A DNA stretch of 64,000 nt, taken from assembly GCA_021776175.1 (NCBI GenBank), contig JAJFGJ010000016.1, forward strand, positions 74,107-138,106. Reading direction: 5' to 3'. Made by a program: the position numbers and the translations under genes. The number at the start of each line of letters is the position of its first letter. Within the stretch, counting starts at the first letter, position 1. Source of the DNA: Kiloniellaceae bacterium (GTDB lineage Bacteria; Pseudomonadota; Alphaproteobacteria; Kiloniellales; J153). The notes under the pieces are model-generated. The model was not told the origin of the DNA. It worked only from the letters and a program-made list of their open reading frames with translations, and made no database searches. Below are positions 1 through 9,190 of the stretch, piece by piece.

Positions 1-1174
1 GCTCGTTGCCCAGGCCCTTCTCGGTGCCCGCGACGCGCGCGGTATAGCCGGAAAGGAAATGATACATGGCCTGGCTCGGACTCAGGGCGCTGATCGGCGG
101 AAGCACGCCAAAGGCGTCGGCGGTCAACATGACGATATTTTTAGGATGTCCGCCACGCCCGCTTTCGCTGATGTTGGGAATGAAATTGATCGGGTAACTG
201 GCGCGAGTGTTTTCGGTAAAGCGGTTGTCGTCGAGGTCGAGTTCGCCGGTCACCTCGTTCATGGCGACGTTTTCCAGGATCGTGCCAAAGCGATGTGTCG
301 TGGCGTATATCTCGGGCTCTGCTTCGCGCGACAGGTGGATCACCTTAGCGTAGCAACCGCCCTCGAAATTGAACACACCGTTGTCCGACCAGCCGTGCTC
401 GTCATCGCCGATCAGTCGCCGCGTGCTGTCCGCGGAAAGCGTCGTCTTGCCGGTGCCCGAAAGGCCGAAGAAGATCGCCGTATCGTCGGCGGGCCCGATG
501 TTGGCCGAACAATGCATCGGCAAAACGTCGCGCAAGGGCAGCATGTAGTTCAGGACCGAGAAGATCGATTTCTTGATCTCTCCGGCATAGCTGGTACCGC
601 CCACCAAGACCAGTCGGCGGCCGAAGTGGACGACGATGAAGGTCTGGGAATTGGTGCCGTCGCGCTCCGGGTCCGCCTGCAGGTAGGGGGCATGAAGGAC
701 CGTGAAGCCGGGCGTGAAATCCTTTAATCGATCGTGCCCGGGCTGAATGAACATGTTGGCCGCGAACATGGCGTGCCAGGCGCTTTCGCTGACCACGCGT
801 ATGGGCAGCCGATAGTCGGGACTGGCACCGGCATAGAGATCTTGCACGAACAGATCGCGGTTCTGAAAATACGCCAGCACCTTGGCATGGAGGCGTTCGA
901 AACGCTCCTCGCTGGTGGCGACATTGACATCGCCCCACCAGATGTCGTCGGTGGTGGTCGGCTCGTCGACGATGAATTTGTCGAGCGGCGAGCGCCCCGT
1001 GTGCTGGCCGGTGTAGGTGACAAGCGCGCCGCCGGGCGCCAGGCGGCCATGGCCGCCTCTAATGGTGTGCTCGTAAAGCGCCGGGGCGCTCAGGTTCCAA
1101 TGGGCGGTCGCGGCATTCACGATGCCATGACGCGCCAAGCCATGCCGGCTGACAACCGGTCCGATATCGCTCAA
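1..1174 (-). CDS. pckA: Phosphoenolpyruvate carboxykinase (ATP), C-terminal part outside the window
   Basis: The enzyme decarboxylates and phosphorylates oxaloacetate to PEP, the entry step of gluconeogenesis in the cytoplasm. The reverse strand reads as an uninterrupted ATP-type PEPCK: an early TGQHTGRSP segment near residue 56, the P-loop [10 protein letters not shown] near residue 231, followed by the family's IGDDEHGW segment, and [15 protein letters not shown] near the cut end. About 391 of roughly 530 residues lie in the window. No ATG fits the N-terminus. I chose the TTG at 1172-1174, preceded by a GGGAGAG ribosome site and giving MSDIGPVV. The gene is read leftwards and its promoter should lie in 1175-1268. 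The family assignment is seen directly; the TTG start is inference. Confidence 0.95.
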   Translation of the reverse strand, partial: MSDIGPVVSRHGLARHGIVNAATAHWNLSAPALYEHTIRGGHGRLAPGGALVTYTGQHTGRSPLDKFIVDEPTTTDDIWWGDVNVATSEERFERLHAKVLAYFQNRDLFVQDLYAGASPDYRLPIRVVSESAWHAMFAANMFIQPGHDRLKDFTPGFTVLHAPYLQADPERDGTNSQTFIVVHFGRRLVLVGGTSYAGEIKKSIFSVLNYMLPLRDVLPMHCSANIGPADDTAIFFGLSGTGKTTLSADSTRRLIGDDEHGWSDNGVFNFEGGCYAKVIHLSREAEPEIYATTHRFGTILENVAMNEVTGELDLDDNRFTENTRASYPINFIPNISESGRGGHPKNIVMLTADAFGVLPPISALSPSQAMYHFLSGYTARVAGTEKGLGNE

Positions 1175-1268
1175 ACTATCTCTCCCTCTCGCCGACGATG
1201 CCCTTGTTATGTCGCCGTTTCCGGCACACTGGCATAACCGCGCCTGGGATGCCAAGCACAGGCTATGG

Positions 1269-1760
1269 TTAATCCGGGGCGTGGACTAAGATTTCATTCG
1301 CGCTCAACCAGCGCACTTTGCCGAAGCCGGCGACCAGGTGGGCACTTTCCACGTGCATGCGGTAGAGCCTGAAATCGCCGAATTCGGCATAGTCGCGCGC
1401 GCTTGGGTGACGGGTCAGATACCGGCTTTTCAGGCGGTCGCGCTCATCGCCCTCCTCGAGCGGGCTCACACGGCCCAAAAGCGTGACTCGGGGTAACATC
1501 AGCGGGTCCTCCGCGCCCTGACGGGCTCCCTCATCCTCGAACAAGAGGGACGCGCGCGAGTCCAGTTTCAGGTTTTTCACGTGATCGGCCAGATCGGAAA
1601 GCAGCAGGATCGGGCTGTGGTCCCGGTCAACGCAGGCCAGCACCAGCGAGGCATAGGGCCAGCCGTTGCCATCGCGCGCCAGGGCGGTGGCAAGAGCCGC
1701 TTGCCCGGCATGGCGCAACAAAGCCCGGGCTTGCCCGGCCATGGTTTCCATGAGGTTCAA
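1269..1760 (-). CDS. Pyridoxamine-phosphate-oxidase-fold (HugZ-like) flavin/heme protein
   Basis: This 163-residue protein has the split-barrel flavin-binding pattern of the pyridoxamine 5'-phosphate oxidase superfamily. It has an N-terminal helix ([15 protein letters not shown]), then strands around [30 protein letters not shown] and the [11 protein letters not shown] and [24 protein letters not shown] segments typical of HugZ-like heme-utilisation proteins. HugZ relatives bind FMN or heme and some degrade heme; which activity this copy has cannot be read from sequence. The C-terminal extra domain of long HugZ proteins is absent, so it is the short form. It ends 94 bases from the pckA start and lies just downstream of a GlxA-type regulator on the same strand, with only 9 bases between them, so the two are probably co-transcribed. 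Confidence 0.75.
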   Translation of the reverse strand: MNLMETMAGQARALLRHAGQAALATALARDGNGWPYASLVLACVDRDHSPILLLSDLADHVKNLKLDSRASLLFEDEGARQGAEDPLMLPRVTLLGRVSPLEEGDERDRLKSRYLTRHPSARDYAEFGDFRLYRMHVESAHLVAGFGKVRWLSANEILVHAPD

Positions 1761-1769
1761 TCCTTGGTT

Positions 1770-2765
1770 TTACTCGGCCGCCAGCGGGCCGCTGGGCGCG
1801 GTGTGCATGGCGCCGGTTTGGCGGGTGCTTTTGGGGACCTGTTTATACTGCTCGCGGTAGCACTTGGCGAAATGCGACGGCGACACGAAACCGCAAGCCA
1901 AGGCGACTTCCATGACCGGAAGCGAGGATTCGTTCAGCAGACGCCGGGCTTGTTGCAGGCGTAGTTGCAGATAATAGCGCCGCGGCGTGCATGCCAGGTA
2001 CTTGCGGAACAAACGCTCCATCTGGCGCGACGAAATACCGCCGCCGCGCGCGAGTTCGAGGCACGATAACGGCTCCTCCAGATTTTCCTCCATCAGCGCG
2101 ATGACTTCCAGGACCTTGGGATGCCCCAGGCCCAGGCGCACGCGCAACGGCATGCGCTGGCTGTGGCCGTCTTCCCGGATGCGTTCGTGCAGCAACTGCT
2201 CCGCGACCGCGACCGCCAGTTCGCGGCCATGATCGATTTCGATCACGTGCAGCATGAGGTCGAGCGTCGCGGTTCCGCCCGAGGCGGTGAAACGGCCCCG
2301 GTCGACGCGGAACAGCTCGGCGCCGACCTCGATATCGGGAAAGGTCTCGGCAAAGCCGGGCAGGCATTGCCAATGGATGGTGCAGCGGTATCCGGTCAGG
2401 AGGCCGGCGCGGGCCAGGATAAAAGCGCCATCCGACAAGGCACCGATACGCGCGCCTTCACGCGCGGCGCGGCGCAGCCATGCGAAGACCTGCTTGTCCT
2501 TGAAGAGGTGCGCGTCGAGGCCGCCGCATACCGCGATGTCGTCGAGCCGTCCGGCGGTTTCCGTCGAAGCCTCGGCAACGATCTCCAGGCCGTTCGAGGC
2601 CGCGACCGGCCGGCCGTCGCGCGAGACCGCGCGCCAGCGGTACAGCTCCCGCCCGCTCAAGAGGTTGGCCGCGCGCAGGGGTTCGACCGCCGAGGTGAAG
2701 GCCAGCATGGCGAACTTGGGCACCAGGAAGAATCCGAAGCTTCTGGGCGGGGCAGCGCGATTCAT
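1770..2765 (-). CDS. GlxA-family AraC-type transcriptional regulator
   Basis: The 331-residue protein has an N-terminal DJ-1/PfpI-like domain (about residues 10-190, with FFLVPKFAMLAFTSAVEPLRAAN and GGLDAH and ALSDGAFILARAGLL segments) and a C-terminal AraC-type double helix-turn-helix (about 215-315, with CLELARGGGISSRQMERLF and VMEVALACGFVSPSHFAKCY). This architecture is that of the GlxA/CdhR/GbdR family, which commonly controls catabolism of quaternary amines or amino acids. The ligand here is unknown. It shares a strand with the HugZ-like gene 9 bases downstream. Start is the ATG at 2763-2765. Confidence 0.88.
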   Translation of the reverse strand: MNRAAPPRSFGFFLVPKFAMLAFTSAVEPLRAANLLSGRELYRWRAVSRDGRPVAASNGLEIVAEASTETAGRLDDIAVCGGLDAHLFKDKQVFAWLRRAAREGARIGALSDGAFILARAGLLTGYRCTIHWQCLPGFAETFPDIEVGAELFRVDRGRFTASGGTATLDLMLHVIEIDHGRELAVAVAEQLLHERIREDGHSQRMPLRVRLGLGHPKVLEVIALMEENLEEPLSCLELARGGGISSRQMERLFRKYLACTPRRYYLQLRLQQARRLLNESSLPVMEVALACGFVSPSHFAKCYREQYKQVPKSTRQTGAMHTAPSGPLAAE

Positions 2766-2826
2766 GGCGCCAGCTTATACCAAGGCCCGCGGCCGTCCCA
2801 GGCCGAAGCCGCCGGAAAGTCCGAAC

Positions 2827-3765
2827 TTAGAACCGCCGGTCCACTCGCTCCAGGGCCGGGCGGCCGGCCCCGCCGCGTTCGATCGCCAGCGCCCGGTACT
2901 TGTCCATGCCGAGCATCATCTGCTCGCTAAAGCCGCGCGCGGCGGTGCCGACCTTCTCCGGGCGGGCTTGAGCCGGGGTTCGATCTTCCGCGCGTGAAGG
3001 CAGGGTGACGGCAGGGGCCCGGAAGGCCGGGGCCAGGCCAGTCAATTCCATCGGAAACTCAGGCTCGGCGCGCAGATCGCCGAGAAGGGCGCTGAGCGCG
3101 GCGTCCCCGGTGAGGAGTCCGGTCCGCGGTTGCGCCGCGAAAGACGCGACCGGCGAAGCGGGTTTGGCGGCTGGTTCGAGGATTGCCACCGCTTCGGGGG
3201 CCTCGGCGACCAGGGTGTCGTCCGGCGGGCTCTCGCCTACGATGCTGGCGATCAAGGTCCCGCCAAGGTCATCGCCGCTGATCTCGGCGGCGATGGCATT
3301 CACGATTCCGGCCAGCATCCCGACCGGGCCGCCGTAAAGGGCCGCGCCGGCGACCCGGGCCGGGCCGGAGATCGTATCGCCGGTCAGGTTGCGGTAAATA
3401 TTGCCGACGATGGGAATATGCTGGAGCGGATTGATGACGTCCAAGAAGTCGCCGAAGCTCAGTTCGCTTTCCGGCGCGCTGTCTTCCTGGGCGAGTTCGT
3501 TCCGGTCGCGGTCGACCGGGAGGTCGTCGCCCATGCCGCGCCGCGCCTGGCTATCCAGAGCCGCACCCTGGCGCGCGGGGGAAAACCAGGGCGTGCCGGC
3601 GCGCGCGCCTTCCTCGAAAAGCTCTTCAACGAAGGGCGTGGCAGCCGCCACCGGTTCGCCGCTTGGCGCCGGAGTTCCGCCAAGGCCGGCAACGGCCGGT
3701 CCGGGCCCGGAAAGAAGCGCGCGCAGGTATTCCATCGCTAGGTAAGGAAGCAATATCGAGGCCAT
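2827..3765 (-). CDS. Hypothetical protein with a conserved glycine-rich hydrophobic core
   Basis: I do not recognise a characterised family. About 312 residues are read from the ATG at 3765; a TTG two codons upstream is an alternative, and neither has a clear ribosome site. The ends are low-complexity, Ala/Pro-rich and probably disordered. The centre (about residues 100-165) is ordered-looking: an acidic stretch, then SFGDFLDVINPLQHIPIVG, then a glycine-rich hydrophobic run (VAGAALYGGPVGMLAGIVNAIAAEI) that could be a membrane-active or glycine-zipper helix. There is no signal peptide. The C-terminus has a second short motif (GFSEQMMLGMDKYRALA). It sits between the GlxA regulator and a Gfo/Idh oxidoreductase read in the opposite direction. 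Confidence 0.65.
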   Translation of the reverse strand: MASILLPYLAMEYLRALLSGPGPAVAGLGGTPAPSGEPVAAATPFVEELFEEGARAGTPWFSPARQGAALDSQARRGMGDDLPVDRDRNELAQEDSAPESELSFGDFLDVINPLQHIPIVGNIYRNLTGDTISGPARVAGAALYGGPVGMLAGIVNAIAAEISGDDLGGTLIASIVGESPPDDTLVAEAPEAVAILEPAAKPASPVASFAAQPRTGLLTGDAALSALLGDLRAEPEFPMELTGLAPAFRAPAVTLPSRAEDRTPAQARPEKVGTAARGFSEQMMLGMDKYRALAIERGGAGRPALERVDRRF

Positions 3766-3919
3766 GTTCAACTGTTTGATTTCACGGCTTTTTTTCTACA
3801 ACCCCAGGCTCGCGGGGGCGCCGCCCGGCAGATCTTGCTTAGGCGGCGTGGACCTTTGTGTCCAAGGCATCCGCCCCTTAGATTGGCGGCCCAAGAACGC
3901 CATCTGAAAAGGAATCGCT

Positions 3920-4882
3920 ATGAAACCCCGGATCGCCTTCATCGGGCTCGGCATCATGGGTCACCGTATGTTGACCAATATGACCGCCCATGGTGGATTC
4001 ACGCTGCTTGGCGGCTGGGATCCCAGCCCGGCGGCGGCCGCGCGGACCCGTGCCGCCTTCCCCGATCTGCCGATTGCCGAGACCGCCGGGGCCTTGATCG
4101 CCGATCCGTCGGCCGATGTCGTCTACATCGCCTGCCCGCCTGGGGCGCACAGGGTCCAGGCCTTGGCCGCCATGGATGCCGGCAAGGCGGTATTTTGCGA
4201 AAAGCCCCTGGGCGTCGACCTGGCGGACAGCCGGGAAATGGTCGCGCGGGCCGAGGCGGCGGGGGCCAAGAACGCCGTCAACTTTCCCTTCGCTGACGCC
4301 CAGGCGGTCAACGCCATGCAGGCGGCGCTGGAATCCGGGGCGGTGGGGGCGGTGGCCGGGGCCGATGTGCGTCTGCACTTCGCCCGCTGGCCGCGCGCCT
4401 GGCAGGCGGACGCGGCCTGGCTGGCCGAGCGCGCCGAAGGCGGTTTCGTGCGCGAGGTCTATTCCCACTTCGCTTACCTGACCCAGCGTCTTCTCGGTCC
4501 GGCTAAACTGGTTCATGCCTCGGTCCGCTATCCGGCCGACCCGGCGTTGTGCGAAACCCACTTCCTGGCCCGCTTCGACTGTGACGGTGTGCCGGTCTCG
4601 GTGGCCGGCAGCTCGGGCGGCGTTGGGCCGGATCGGATCGAATACACGCTCTGGGGCGCGAAAACCTCTTACCGCCTGTGGGACTGGAACCGCCTGCAAT
4701 CGACCACCGGCAGCGAATGGCGCGATGAACTGACCGGAATCGAGGACCCGCGCCAGGACGGTTATAGGCGCATGCTCGACAACTTCCGCGCCTTTCTGGC
4801 CGGTGAGCCCAACACCATGCCCAGCTTTCGCGAAGCCCTGGCGGTCCAGGAACTGGTCGAGGGAATTTTGGAAAGCCGCTAA
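3920..4882 (+). CDS. Gfo/Idh/MocA-family NAD(P)-dependent oxidoreductase (copy 1)
   Basis: A cytoplasmic 320-residue dehydrogenase acting on a sugar, polyol or related hydroxy compound; the substrate is unknown. The N-terminal Rossmann fold starts at once with IGLGIMGHR (about residues 7-15). The family's EKPLG motif, whose lysine is used in catalysis or cofactor binding, is near residue 95. The C-terminal alpha/beta domain carries VAGADVRLHF and the HFAYLTQRL segment. The start ATG at 3920 follows AAAAGGAA. The stop overlaps that of the convergent YbaK-type gene by four bases. A clear paralogue lies at 19045-20004, alike along its whole length, including VGAVAG.D.RLHFA.WPR and the C-terminal NTMPSFREAL. 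This copy has no transporter neighbour. Confidence 0.88.
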   Translation: MKPRIAFIGLGIMGHRMLTNMTAHGGFTLLGGWDPSPAAAARTRAAFPDLPIAETAGALIADPSADVVYIACPPGAHRVQALAAMDAGKAVFCEKPLGVDLADSREMVARAEAAGAKNAVNFPFADAQAVNAMQAALESGAVGAVAGADVRLHFARWPRAWQADAAWLAERAEGGFVREVYSHFAYLTQRLLGPAKLVHASVRYPADPALCETHFLARFDCDGVPVSVAGSSGGVGPDRIEYTLWGAKTSYRLWDWNRLQSTTGSEWRDELTGIEDPRQDGYRRMLDNFRAFLAGEPNTMPSFREALAVQELVEGILESR

Positions 4883-5424
4883 TCTTGTTCCAAGGCATCC
4901 ATGTCCAGGATCAGGGGCGGATGGCCTTCCGCCTCCAGGAACCGGATCAGATCGGCCGATTCGAGGGACGTGGTCATGTCGTTGACCAGGGGATGCGCGT
5001 TGACCGGGTCATTGCCGAGGATGCCCTTGTCCAGGACCATGCGCACCGCATTCCCGGTGTCGTTGATCACCGCGAAGGGCGTGACCGATCCCGGCCGAAC
5101 TCCCAGGTAGGTCATCAGGCGCTCGGCGCTGCCGAAGGAAAACCGTCCCGCCTCCAGCGCCTTGCCCAGGGCCTTGAGGTCGACCGTCCGGTCCTCCAGA
5201 CAGGTGACCAACCACATGGCGCCCTTCTTGTTGCGCAGGAACAGATTCTTGATATGGGCGCCGGACAGCGAGCCGCGCAGGGCCTTGGCCTCCTCGACCG
5301 TGAAGACGGGCGGATGCATGACGCTCTTGGACTGGATGCCGAGTTCCTCAAGGCGGCGCAGCAGCGCCCCCGGACTGGTCGGCAGCTCAGGCTCGCCGTC
5401 CCCTTCGTCCTTGTTTTCGGCCAT
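4879..5424 (-). CDS. YbaK/ProX-type prolyl-tRNA editing domain protein
   Basis: A 181-residue free-standing editing domain of the YbaK/EbsC/ProX superfamily, which hydrolyses mischarged aminoacyl-tRNA such as Ala-tRNAPro in the cytoplasm. Visible signatures are HPPVFTVEEAKALRG, the FLRNKKGAMWLVTCLEDRTVDLK core with the conserved lysine region, and GSVTPFAVINDTG followed by HPLVNDMTTSL near the end. This is closest to the ProX/PrdX branch. The reading frame is open further upstream, but the ATG at 5422-5424 is preceded by GGAAGG at good spacing and begins the alignable part, so I prefer it. The tail overlaps the oxidoreductase stop by four bases. Confidence 0.85.
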   Translation of the reverse strand: MAENKDEGDGEPELPTSPGALLRRLEELGIQSKSVMHPPVFTVEEAKALRGSLSGAHIKNLFLRNKKGAMWLVTCLEDRTVDLKALGKALEAGRFSFGSAERLMTYLGVRPGSVTPFAVINDTGNAVRMVLDKGILGNDPVNAHPLVNDMTTSLESADLIRFLEAEGHPPLILDMDALEQD

Positions 5425-5572
5425 GGTGGGCCCCTTCCAAATTACCGCGCCGCCACACGGCGCCAAAGGAGGGAGATAGCCAAGCCATCCATCCCGGCGC
5501 AAGCCTTGAGGTAAATCTTGCATTCGTCTGGGAAAGGCATTATCTCCCGGCCTTGCCATAGACGACCCAGGT

Positions 5573-5647
5573 GCGGGCGTAGCTCAGGGGTAGAGCACAA
5601 CCTTGCCAAGGTTGGGGTCGGCAGTTCGAATCTGCTCGCCCGCTCCA
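5573..5647 (+). tRNA. tRNA-Gly (anticodon GCC)
   Basis: The sequence folds into a full cloverleaf. The acceptor stem GCGGGCG (5573-5579) pairs with CGCCCGC (5637-5643), the D arm is GCTC/GAGC, the anticodon arm CAACC-TTGCCAA-GGTTG has GCC in the loop, and the T arm is GGCAG-TTCGAAT-CTGCT. A T discriminator and an encoded CCA end (5645-5647) follow. GCC reads glycine GGC/GGT codons, the main glycine codons of this GC-rich genome. A terminator follows at 5680. Confidence 0.97.
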
Positions 5648-5679
5648 GTTTTTCAGTGAAATTATCATGATCTCGAAGG

Positions 5680-5702
5680 CGGCCCGGTTTGGGGCCGTTT
5701 TT
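5680..5702 (+). terminator. Rho-independent terminator after tRNA-Gly
   Basis: A six-base stem CGGCCC/GGGCCG (5680-5685 with 5692-5697) with a six-base loop is followed by five T residues, placed 33 bases after the tRNA CCA end. Confidence 0.75.
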
Positions 5703-5998
5703 CGTTTTGGCATGCGTCGCGCCGCCTGGGTCGCCGGCGCGCGGCCAGAATCGCCGTAGTTTTAGCGAAGAAATAGTCTGGCGCATACGCTAAATCCGTA
5801 GACACGCACAAACACGGGGAATTTTATAATAAATAAATACACTGAATAAAAATGGTTAATATTATTACCAATTGCTTTAATCTTTATTCTTATGTAGCGT
5901 ATTTAAAGTTTCAACGAGTGAAAGCTGAGGTTTGGCAAAATGAGCGCGTTGATTTCCTTCCGGTGCCGCCGGCGCGGCCCTTTCAAGGGGTAGCGGCA

Positions 5999-7165
5999 AT
6001 GCCCACCGCGCGCACCTCCCCGATCTCCATGTTTGTGGGCCGCGTTTTCGCGCCGCGTGAGATTTTCATCACCTGGGGCGAGCGCTTCCGCTACATCCGC
6101 TTGACGGCGCGGGCGCAGAAGATGGCCGCCGCCGCCGCGATCCTGACCCTCGCCTGGAGCCTGCTTGCCACCGCCGGCAATATCCTCGACCGAAGAACCC
6201 TGGCCGCCAGGGAAAACGAGATCGCCCGTCAAGAACGCGCTTATGACGTGCTTCAGGGCGACCTGGGGCAAGCCTTCGAAAACCGGGACAAGCTGGAGCG
6301 CCGGATTCTCACCCAGCAAGCGAGTTTGAAAGCCCAAATCGAGGCGCTGAGAGCGGCGCTCACGCGGGAAACGGACGGCCGCCTGGCGCTACGCGATCTG
6401 CGCGACACCCAGTCGCGGCGCATCCAGGGGCTGGAGCGGCGCCTGGCGAGCTTGCGCGAATCCGAGTGGAACGTGATCGAGCGCTTGAGCGAGCGCGTCA
6501 GGCAAGGGACGCAAGCGGTCGAAAAGACGATCGCGATGACGGACCTGAACGTCGACGACTTGATTGCCGGCGCCGCCGGGTCGGCTTCCGGCGATGACGG
6601 CTATATGCAGCCGGATCTTGGCCGCGGCGGCCCCTACATTCCCGCGGAAAGCTTAACCGCCGGCATGCAGCCGGGCGCCGAGCTTGAGGCCACGGTCTCG
6701 CGCTTGGAGGCGCAGCTCGATCGCTGGGCCGGCCTTCGCGAAGTCGTGCGCCGTTTACCGCTGAGCGTGCCTCTCGATCAATTCCGGATCAGCAGCGCTT
6801 ATGGCCAGCGCCGCGATCCCATGTCCGGGCGCAAGGCGCGCCATCTGGGGATCGATTTTGTCGCCCCGGCCCGCACGCCGATTCGCGCGACCGCGCCCGG
6901 CGTCGTCGTGTTCGCGGGCGATAGCGGCCGCTATGGCTACATGGTCGAGATCGACCACGGTTACGGTATCGCGACCCGCTACGCGCACATGCGTAAGATT
7001 CTGGTCCGGGAAGGGCAAGAAGTCGAACATCGCGGGAAAATCGGGCTTTTGGGCAGCTCCGGGCGCAGCACCGGCCCCCACGTCCACTACGAGATCCACG
7101 TCCAAGGGCAAAGCCGCAATCCCATGAAGTACATCCTCGCCGGCAAGTACCTGTTCAAGGACTAG
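5999..7165 (+). CDS. M23-family peptidoglycan endopeptidase with N-terminal anchor and coiled coil
   Basis: A cell-envelope zinc endopeptidase or LytM-type factor of 388 residues. The N-terminal part (IFITWGERFRYIRLTARAQ, then a hydrophobic helix at about 40-60) resembles the alphaproteobacterial DUF5930 region and anchors it in the inner membrane. A long charged coiled coil follows (about 65-160), then a linker. The C-terminal M23 domain (about 250-380) has the zinc ligands H and D in RHLGIDF, the catalytic-region YAHM, and HVHYE. All key residues are present, so it is probably active rather than degenerate. The frame is open upstream to 5852 through AT-rich, promoter-like DNA; the ATG at 5999 follows AAGGGG and is preferred. 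The stop overlaps that of the convergent hydrolase gene (CTAG). Confidence 0.88.
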   Translation: MPTARTSPISMFVGRVFAPREIFITWGERFRYIRLTARAQKMAAAAAILTLAWSLLATAGNILDRRTLAARENEIARQERAYDVLQGDLGQAFENRDKLERRILTQQASLKAQIEALRAALTRETDGRLALRDLRDTQSRRIQGLERRLASLRESEWNVIERLSERVRQGTQAVEKTIAMTDLNVDDLIAGAAGSASGDDGYMQPDLGRGGPYIPAESLTAGMQPGAELEATVSRLEAQLDRWAGLREVVRRLPLSVPLDQFRISSAYGQRRDPMSGRKARHLGIDFVAPARTPIRATAPGVVVFAGDSGRYGYMVEIDHGYGIATRYAHMRKILVREGQEVEHRGKIGLLGSSGRSTGPHVHYEIHVQGQSRNPMKYILAGKYLFKD

Positions 7166-7920
7166 GACCTGTGGACACGCAGGCGGCGGGCGAACAGGGC
7201 CAGCATGCGCTCCCAGTGCCGCTCGGCGGCAGCCTTGTCATAGGCGGCACGCTGGGGGAAGGCAAAGCCGTGACCGGTGTCGGGATAAATCTCGATACGG
7301 TGATTGGTGCCCGCGGCGCTCATGGTTCCGGGCAGCGTGTCCAGCACGGATTGGGGCACGTGGGGGTCTTGCGAAGCAAAAGCTAGATAAACCTCGCCGG
7401 TTATTTTTTCCGCCAAGAGATGGGGTGAATCCTCGGCATCGGTGACGATGCCGACCCCGTAAAAGGAAGCGATCGCGGCAAAGTCATCGGGATAGGCGGC
7501 GGCGGCGGAGATCACGAACCTTCCACTCATACAATAACCGACACAGCCAAGGGGTCCGGCGGCGGCTTGGTTATCGCCGCGCGCAACGTCCAATAGAGGG
7601 CCGGTATCGGAAACGACGTGAGCATTGGTCAGGGCGTGCATGATGTCGAACATCTTGGCCAGTTCGCCGTCATCGCTGCGAATTCGATTCAGATCGAAGC
7701 CATAATTTCCTTCGCGGCCGGTGCGGTAATAAAGATTGGGCAACAAGACGAAATAGCCCGCGGTGCCGATGCGCCGAGCCATATCGCGCAATTCCTCGCG
7801 TATCCCGGGCGCATCCATGTACATGATGACGGCCGGGAAGGGCCCGCCCTCTTCCGGGTGACAGATAAACGTATCCATGGTCCCGTCGGCGGTCTCGATA
7901 CCGATCTCGACTTCCCGCAT
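7162..7920 (-). CDS. Dienelactone hydrolase family protein
   Basis: A 252-residue cytoplasmic alpha/beta hydrolase. The dienelactone hydrolase fold is shown by the N-terminal GPFPAVIMYMDAPGIREELRDMARRIG, the nucleophile elbow GYCMSGR with a cysteine nucleophile (about residue 126), an acidic residue in FASQDPHVP, and the histidine in PDTGHGFAFP. The Cys-Asp-His triad is complete. The family hydrolyses enol-lactones in chloroaromatic degradation, but most chromosomal copies have unknown substrates and nothing here points to an aromatic pathway. It lies about 200 bases downstream of the LysR gene on the same strand and overlaps the M23 gene stop by four bases. Confidence 0.85.
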   Translation of the reverse strand: MREVEIGIETADGTMDTFICHPEEGGPFPAVIMYMDAPGIREELRDMARRIGTAGYFVLLPNLYYRTGREGNYGFDLNRIRSDDGELAKMFDIMHALTNAHVVSDTGPLLDVARGDNQAAAGPLGCVGYCMSGRFVISAAAAYPDDFAAIASFYGVGIVTDAEDSPHLLAEKITGEVYLAFASQDPHVPQSVLDTLPGTMSAAGTNHRIEIYPDTGHGFAFPQRAAYDKAAAERHWERMLALFARRLRVHRS

Positions 7921-8119
7921 TGCCTGTACTCTCCCCGAAGCGCGATGGCGATAGGTGCCTAACCCAGCTTGGCCGTAAACCGAAAAGGGCGCCCGCCCTT
8001 CGTTTCCTACAACACTTCGGCGTTATCGGAAACGACTTCCCCGGCGACCCGGCCAAGAGCGGAAACCGCGTCATGGCGGGCTGGGGTTTTCACGATTCTC
8101 CACGCTTGACGCCCGATGC

Positions 8120-9013
8120 TCAGGAACCGCTTGCCCGCGCCTCGGCCGACAGCCATTCGCAAAAGGCCTTGACGTTTGGCCGGTTCCGCGCGTTTGGCGG
8201 ATGAACCAGGCAATAGCCGCCGCCCATCTCCACGGAGCGGTCGAAAGGCCGGACCAGACGTCCTTGCGAGAGCTCGTCGTCGAGAAGGGCTTCCGCGCCC
8301 AAGGCCACCCCCTGCCCCTCGACGGCGGCCTGATGCACCACGTTGGGATCGTCCATGGTGACGCTCGACCTCGGGGTCACGGCGCCGGCGCCGACCGCAG
8401 CCAGCCAATCCCGCCAAAACCCGTGGTCTATCTCTTGCAGCAGCGTGTGGTGGCGAAGATCGGCGAGCTCGCGCAGCGGCGGGCCATTCTCGATCAAGGC
8501 AGGACTGCAAACGGCGATGATCCGCGTCGGCACCAGAAGTTCCGAAACCAGGCCCGGCCAATCGCCGCGTCCCCAGGCGACGGCTAGATCGAGGTCCATG
8601 CGGTCGAAGTCGGCGGGGGAGTTGGAGAGGTGCAGGCGCATCTCGATTTCCGGGTGCCGGGCCGAGAACAGGCCGATGCGCCGGGTCAGCCAGCGGGTCG
8701 CGAAATACGGCGTCAGGCCGACGCTCAACGGGCCGGTGGCGCTGCCGGTCCTCATTTTGCCGACCGTTTCCTCGATACGATCGAAAGAATCGCGCAGCAC
8801 CGATAGCAGCGACTCACCGTCTTCCGTCAAACGCAGCTGGCGGGTCAGGCGAAGGAACAGGCGGGAGCCTAAATCCTCCTCCAGGGTCTTGACCTGGTGG
8901 CTGACCGCCGACTGGGTCACGAACAGCTCCTTGGCGGCGCGCGTGAAGCTCAGGTGCCGCGCCGCGGCCTCGAAGGCGCGCAGGGCGACGGGCGAGGGGA
9001 GGTTTCGGGCCAT
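8120..9013 (-). CDS. LysR-family regulator, GcvA-like
   Basis: A 297-residue DNA-binding regulator. The winged helix-turn-helix is at the start (LPSPVALRAFEAAARHLSFTRAAKELFVTQSAVSHQVKTLEE), a wording typical of the GcvA/AmpR branch. The effector-binding domain follows from about residue 90. I place the start at the ATG at 9011-9013 because the family begins just before LPSP; an in-frame ATG five codons upstream is also possible and neither has a good ribosome site. The gene is divergent from the emrAB-like pair, the classic LysR arrangement, so those efflux genes are its likely target through the AT-rich gap 9014-9190. Confidence 0.88.
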   Translation of the reverse strand: MARNLPSPVALRAFEAAARHLSFTRAAKELFVTQSAVSHQVKTLEEDLGSRLFLRLTRQLRLTEDGESLLSVLRDSFDRIEETVGKMRTGSATGPLSVGLTPYFATRWLTRRIGLFSARHPEIEMRLHLSNSPADFDRMDLDLAVAWGRGDWPGLVSELLVPTRIIAVCSPALIENGPPLRELADLRHHTLLQEIDHGFWRDWLAAVGAGAVTPRSSVTMDDPNVVHQAAVEGQGVALGAEALLDDELSQGRLVRPFDRSVEMGGGYCLVHPPNARNRPNVKAFCEWLSAEARASGS

Positions 9014-9190
9014 GGCACGATCATACATTAATTTTAATAATCCATCACCGGAAATCAAATCGCTTGTCAAGGTCCCATAAACGTTGTGAGACTTAACGCT
9101 TCATTGATTCGTTGTGCCTGGGAATATGAATTCAGATTGGCTTTACCGCAGAAGGCCGTGGCGCCGCCTCAATCGCGGCGGGTGGGCGCC

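Noticed and set aside
5573..5647. tRNA-Gly as an integration site
   Set aside because: No repeat of the tRNA 3' end, no foreign-looking DNA and no integrase in the following kilobases.
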